Source of the DNA: JAQVEM01 sp964595565
GTDB lineage: Bacteria; Actinomycetota; Humimicrobiia; Humimicrobiales; Humimicrobiaceae
DNA length: 28,356 nucleotides
Assembly: GCA_964595565.1 (NCBI GenBank)
Contig: CAZQQX010000026.1
Span: forward strand, 1-28,356
Direction: 5' to 3'
The position numbers and the translations under genes were made by a program. Under the pieces are notes generated by a model. The model saw nothing but the letters and a program-made list of their open reading frames with translations, was not told where the DNA came from and searched no databases. Of the stretch, positions 24,497 through 28,356 are shown piece by piece; within the stretch, counting starts at the first letter, position 1, and each line of letters starts with the position of its first letter.

Positions 24497-25879
24497 TCAA
24501 CTTCCAATAGGTGATTTATATTTTTTCTTTTTGGTTTTTTGTTTGAATTCATCTTTAGCAGAATTAATTATATTTCTATCCTTAAAAAGCCTTATGCAAC
24601 TCACAGCTAATATTTTTGCCGCCGATACCATCCCAGAATATCCAATATGCATACCACTAGACGCTGTCACCTGCCAGGAGTGAGGAGACACACCCAGTGG
24701 AAAACAAGCTGTAATAAATTTTGCCGTGGGAACAACCCAGCTTACATCCCCCAGATCGGTTGAACCCGGATAATTAACACCTGAACCGTAAGGAGGTACC
24801 ATAATATCGCAAAGATACTTATTTTCTAAATATTTATAGGATTCATTATCCAAATGGGAAAGATAAAGAGCTTCCTCTCTCTGCCCTTTATTAAAATGTC
24901 CGGTCATTTCTTTAGCAAAATCTTTATCTTTTATGGTAAATTTTTCTAATTCTATTTTTTCCATAATATTCCATAACATTTTATTCAATACATCGTTATT
25001 TAAAAAATTGTAGCATCCGGTTATTAAGTTTATTTCTAAGCTGGTATCTGTCATTAATGCTGCTCCCCTGGCTATGTTTAAAACTCTTTCATAGATTTCT
25101 TCCACGGCCTCCCTCTTCGGGGCACGGACAAAGTACCATACCTCGGCCAGATCTGGAACAATATTCGGCATTATTCCGCCTTTTGTTATTACATAATGCA
25201 AACTGGCATCTTTAATTATATGTTCCCTCAAATAATTAGAACCAATATCAGTTAATTCTACTGCGTCTAATGCACTTCTTCCATTGAATGGATCTCCAGC
25301 AGCGTGTGAAGCTATTCCTTTAAAAATAAGTTTAAACGAATTCATTGCCTGGGTTCCCCCCAGGTTTATTGAGTTATAACAATCAGGATGCCAGGTTAAG
25401 CATATGTCTACATCATTAAAAAGTCCTTCTTTCACCATTATTATTTTACCCGTAATATCTTCTTCGGCCGGACAACCATAATACCTTATTTTTCCGCTAA
25501 ATCCCTCTTCTTCCATAGCTTCTTTTACAGAAACTGCTGCGAACATTGCACCAGCACCCAAAAGATTGTGCCCGCAGCCATGTCCGGATTCCTTTCCCTT
25601 AATGGGCTTTTTAAATGGTTTTTTCTCCTGGCTTAAGCCCGGTAGTGCGTCGTACTCACCCAACAAACCTATTACCGGTCTACCATTACCATATTCAGCT
25701 ATAAAAGCATTCTGACAATCTCTTGATTTTTTTATGTTAAATCCTTTAGCAGACAATGCATCCATCTGAAGTCTTGCTGATCTAACTTCCTTCTGAGACA
25801 ATTCTGCATATTGCCATATCTTATCGGAGATCTTGATATATTCTTTTTTATTTTCGTTAATAAATTTAATTACTGACAT
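24497..25879 (-). CDS. M20 family amidohydrolase, AbgB-like
   Basis: A 460-residue zinc-dependent amidohydrolase. Typical phrases are GLLGEYDALPGLSQ, GHGCGHNLLGAGAMFAA (metal ligands), AEEDITGK with the catalytic Glu, TWHPDCYNS, and ASHAAGDPFNGRSALDAVEL in the lid/dimer domain. This is the AbgB branch, which in E. coli is one subunit of p-aminobenzoyl-glutamate hydrolase. Other members cleave N-acyl amino acids or small peptides. No abgA partner is visible. Between the Etf pair and the double-SIS gene it might act on an imported peptide or muropeptide; this is inference. The ribosome binding site is weak. The gap to the next gene is about 127 bases. Confidence 0.85.
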   Translation of the reverse strand: MSVIKFINENKKEYIKISDKIWQYAELSQKEVRSARLQMDALSAKGFNIKKSRDCQNAFIAEYGNGRPVIGLLGEYDALPGLSQEKKPFKKPIKGKESGHGCGHNLLGAGAMFAAVSVKEAMEEEGFSGKIRYYGCPAEEDITGKIIMVKEGLFNDVDICLTWHPDCYNSINLGGTQAMNSFKLIFKGIASHAAGDPFNGRSALDAVELTDIGSNYLREHIIKDASLHYVITKGGIMPNIVPDLAEVWYFVRAPKREAVEEIYERVLNIARGAALMTDTSLEINLITGCYNFLNNDVLNKMLWNIMEKIELEKFTIKDKDFAKEMTGHFNKGQREEALYLSHLDNESYKYLENKYLCDIMVPPYGSGVNYPGSTDLGDVSWVVPTAKFITACFPLGVSPHSWQVTASSGMHIGYSGMVSAAKILAVSCIRLFKDRNIINSAKDEFKQKTKKKKYKSPIGS

Positions 25880-25989
25880 TTTTAGATAACTGGATAACCT
25901 CTATTAAATATTTTGACCAACCACAAATTAGATTACTATTAATTTTACTTAAAAGCACCGGTTAATTATAAGACAATTCTTTCATATTA

Positions 25990-26022
25990 GATTTATGTCT
26001 CTGCAAGGATTATGTTCTGCAA
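25990..26022. repeat. imperfect tandem repeat upstream of M20 gene
   Basis: GATTTATGTCTCTGCAA (25990-26006) is followed directly by GGATTATGTTCTGCAA (26007-26022), about 16-17 bases each. They lie in the 226-base gap between etfA and the M20 gene. A TATAAT-like -10 occurs closer to the gene. The repeat might be an activator or repressor site. Confidence 0.4.
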
Positions 26023-26105
26023 AAATGCTAAAGACCCGAAATAAATTAGAACATTACCAGTACGCCTATTTCACTTAAATTTATTATAATAACTACCGAA
26101 AAAGA

Positions 26106-27302
26106 TTATTTCTTAATAAAAGTATTATTTTTTATATTTTTTATCAGCTCGGGAATAATTTCATAAAGGTCACCCACCAGGCCTATATCAGCAGTACCAA
26201 AAATTGGTGCAGAAGGATCATTATTTATTGCAACTATGAAATCCGATCTTCCCATCCCGGCAAGATGCTGAGCTGAACCGGATATCCCACATGCTATATA
26301 AATCCTGGGCCTGACCGTTTTTCCACTTAGCCCTACCTGATGGGGATAGCTTATCCACCCTTTATCAACTGCTACCCTGCTTGCTCCAACCACACCACCT
26401 AAGGACTTAGCAAGTTCATTAATAAGTTTAAAACCCTTATCACTGCTCAATCCGTTACCACCTGAAACAATAATCTCGGCTTCAATGATATTTAGATCCC
26501 CCTCTATTTTTTCCATTTTCTTTACTTCTACTCTGTCCCGGATTTTTTCTTTATCAAATTTCATATTAACTACTTCACCTTTATATCCAGGAATCTTTTC
26601 AGCTGGTTTCATAATTTTATATCTAACAGTAGCCATCTGGGGTCTGTTATTGGAGCAAATTATTGTAGCCATAATATTTCCACCAAAAGCAGGCCTGGTT
26701 TGTAGTAAATTTTTGTCTTTTTTATTAATTTCCAGTCCTGTACAATCAGCGGTCAGACCTGTTTTAAGGCTTGATGAAATTCTTGGTGCAATTGACCTTC
26801 CAATAGATGTTCCCCCTATTAGAAAGATACTTGGTTTAATTTTCTTTAAAAAGTCAATTAAAATATTAGAATAAGGATCATCTCTGAATTTTTTCAGGCA
26901 TTCATCATCATATACAAACACTTTATCTACACCATAACTTATTAAATCTTCTGCCTTTTCTGTTACACCCTTACCCAGAATTACACAGTAGAGCTCTTCA
27001 CCAGTTTCTTTTGCCAGCTCTTTTCCCTTTCCTATCAGCTCATAAACCACAGGTGAAACAATGCCATCTTTGCACTCTCCAAAAATTAGTACTCCTTTAT
27101 ATCCGGACAGGTCAGCCTTTTTCTTTTCTTTCAACATTTCAATAGCACCATAAGGACATTCTGAAACACATACACCACAGAGCTTGCAATCTTCAGATAT
27201 TACTGCAAGACCATCAATAATTGATATTGCATTAAAAGGGCAGGCCTTAACACAAAGACCACAACCCGTACATTTATCTTTAATAACCCTTATTTTTTTC
27301 AT
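26106..27302 (-). CDS. etfA: Electron transfer flavoprotein alpha subunit with N-terminal 2[4Fe-4S] ferredoxin domain
   Basis: A 398-residue EtfA. Residues 1-60 carry two CxxCxxCxxxCP motifs (CTGCGLCVKACP and CKLCGVCVSECP), a bacterial ferredoxin fold fused to the N-terminus. The remainder is a full EtfA with VSGGNGLSSDKG, GASRVAVDKGW, QVGLSGKTVRPRIYIA and HLAGMGRSDFIVAINNDPSAPIF. Such fusions occur in bifurcating or ferredoxin-linked complexes such as A. woodii LctC and CarE. The ATG at 27302 is chosen because GAGGAG lies 6 bases upstream; an in-frame TTG 18 bases earlier overlaps the etfB end. Sequence differs clearly from the second EtfA in the window. Confidence 0.94.
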   Translation of the reverse strand: MKKIRVIKDKCTGCGLCVKACPFNAISIIDGLAVISEDCKLCGVCVSECPYGAIEMLKEKKKADLSGYKGVLIFGECKDGIVSPVVYELIGKGKELAKETGEELYCVILGKGVTEKAEDLISYGVDKVFVYDDECLKKFRDDPYSNILIDFLKKIKPSIFLIGGTSIGRSIAPRISSSLKTGLTADCTGLEINKKDKNLLQTRPAFGGNIMATIICSNNRPQMATVRYKIMKPAEKIPGYKGEVVNMKFDKEKIRDRVEVKKMEKIEGDLNIIEAEIIVSGGNGLSSDKGFKLINELAKSLGGVVGASRVAVDKGWISYPHQVGLSGKTVRPRIYIACGISGSAQHLAGMGRSDFIVAINNDPSAPIFGTADIGLVGDLYEIIPELIKNIKNNTFIKK

Positions 27303-27312
27303 TAAGAACTCC

Positions 27313-28107
27313 TCATACAATCTTCTTTTCTTTTAACTTTTCAATTAAAATTTTAGCCTGATCTTCTGGTTTGCCCTCTATTATCTCACCTTTCCCCCGT
27401 GCTGGAGGGGGAAATATTTTTATAACTTCTGTGGGTGAACCTTCTGTACCATATCTCTCTTTTTTACCTCCTAAATCTTTTAAATTCCATGTTGATATCG
27501 GAGCTTCTTTTGCTATTTTCTGTCTTTTAAAAGAGGGGTATCTTGGTTCATTTGCCTCCTTTGTAACTGTAACTACAACCGGTAATTTAGACTCTACTAT
27601 TTCATAATAATCATCTAAAACTCTCTCCAGAGATATTGATTTTTCTTTTAGATCTATGATTTTTCTAATATAACCTATAAACGGAATACCTAACTCTTCA
27701 GCTAAGCTGGGACCAACCTGTCCGGTATCGCCATCGGTGGTCTTTAAACCACACATTATGATATCATAATCACCTATTTTTCTTATTCCAGATGCCAGGG
27801 TATAGGCTGTTGCCAGAGTATCTGCACCAGCAAATTTTTTATCGGTTAGCAAGATAGCGTTATCACAACCCATGGCTATAGCTTCTCTTAAGGCATCCCC
27901 GGCCTGAGGCGGACCCATGCTGATGATATCTACTTCGCCACCGTATTTCTCTTTTAATCTGACAGCTTCTTCAATGGCATACATATCAAATGGATTAGCC
28001 TCAGACAGGATTCCCTCACGAATTAGAGTTCCTTTTTCCTGATCCATCTTAACATCTGTTTGTGCCGGTACCTGCTTTACACATACTATTATTTTTAATT
28101 TATCCAA
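27313..28107 (-). CDS. etfB: Electron transfer flavoprotein beta subunit
   Basis: A 264-residue EtfB. It begins KIIVCVKQVPAQTDVKMD and includes ISMGPPQAGDALREAIAMGCD and DYDIIMCGLKTTDGDTGQVGP, the family nucleotide-binding blocks. Its partner, the ferredoxin-fused etfA, begins 10 bases downstream. The start codon is TTG with GGAGG 6 bases upstream. The two EtfBs in this window share the KQVP...VKMD and DGDTGQVGP phrases but differ elsewhere. The matching dehydrogenase is not adjacent; it may share GlcD or use one outside the window. Confidence 0.94.
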   Translation of the reverse strand: MDKLKIIVCVKQVPAQTDVKMDQEKGTLIREGILSEANPFDMYAIEEAVRLKEKYGGEVDIISMGPPQAGDALREAIAMGCDNAILLTDKKFAGADTLATAYTLASGIRKIGDYDIIMCGLKTTDGDTGQVGPSLAEELGIPFIGYIRKIIDLKEKSISLERVLDDYYEIVESKLPVVVTVTKEANEPRYPSFKRQKIAKEAPISTWNLKDLGGKKERYGTEGSPTEVIKIFPPPARGKGEIIEGKPEDQAKILIEKLKEKKIV

Positions 28108-28165
28108 TTAGATCCTCCGTTTACGTTAAAAACTAATTACTTTTACTAAATTTATTATTTTTTTA

Positions 28166-28356
28166 TTAACCCTTCACTGCTCCTTCAACAAGACCCCGGA
28201 CAATTACTCTCTGGAACAGTAATGCCAATATTACCACGGGAATACTTGAAATTACCCCGGTGGTTAAAATTATTGATATTTCCATATTCTCCATATTGCT
28301 CAGTACACCAACATATACTGTAAATGGTGTAGATTTTGTTTTGGTTAGTATCATAC
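28166..28356 (-). CDS. Carbohydrate ABC transporter permease (MalG-type), C-terminal fragment
   Basis: Only the last 63 codons are in the window; the frame runs off the right edge. Visible are the final membrane segments (ISIILTTGVISSIPVVILALLFQ) and the family ending RVIVRGLVEGAVKG, which is characteristic of the MalG-like second permease of sugar ABC importers. The conserved EAA loop should lie just outside the window. The other transporter genes would lie further right. It ends 58 bases before the etfB start on the same strand, so a shared transcript is possible. The substrate cannot be read from this piece; an amino sugar fits the neighbours. Confidence 0.85.
   Translation of the reverse strand, partial: MILTKTKSTPFTVYVGVLSNMENMEISIILTTGVISSIPVVILALLFQRVIVRGLVEGAVKG

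Overview
The window is a low-GC bacterial chromosome segment. Strong GGAGG-type ribosome binding sites, frequent TTG/GTG starts, TTGACA-N17-TATAAT-type promoters and anaerobic electron-bifurcating flavoprotein genes suggest a fermentative anaerobe of a Clostridia, Halanaerobiales or Atribacterota type. The lineage is inferred from gene style and is not proven. No phage, CRISPR array or intact insertion sequence was seen.

Left part (1-6003): a truncated tRNA-Lys, a YtxH-like small membrane protein, a HAD-family phosphatase and a site-2 protease with CBS domains, all on the minus strand. Then comes a tight plus-strand operon of MgtC-like, YihY/BrkB, Mut7-C and PlsC genes, mostly envelope-related.

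Middle part (6057-14653): one minus-strand chaperone operon read as MerR/HspR-like regulator, dnaK, hsp20, cbpA-type J protein, clpB and an ABC-F ATPase. A near-consensus promoter precedes the regulator. No grpE and no zinc-finger dnaJ lie in the cluster. A strong intercistronic hairpin separates hsp20 from cbpA, and a 34-bp perfect palindrome lies upstream of the promoter.

Right part (15066-28356, all minus strand): an amino-sugar block of ROK repressor, long ROK-like kinase and nagA, with its own promoter and a candidate operator. Upstream of it lie a sugar ABC permease (cut by the window edge), an etfB/etfA pair whose EtfA carries two [4Fe-4S] motifs, an AbgB-like M20 amidohydrolase, a double-SIS protein of the MurQ/GKRP superfamily, and an etfB-etfA-glcD trio in the order of the electron-bifurcating lactate dehydrogenase operon lctBCD. 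The parts fit a MurNAc salvage route: import, phosphorylation, lactyl-ether cleavage to GlcNAc-6-P plus D-lactate, deacetylation by NagA, and D-lactate oxidation by the flavoprotein complex. This reconstruction is inference, and it is the most interesting feature of the window.
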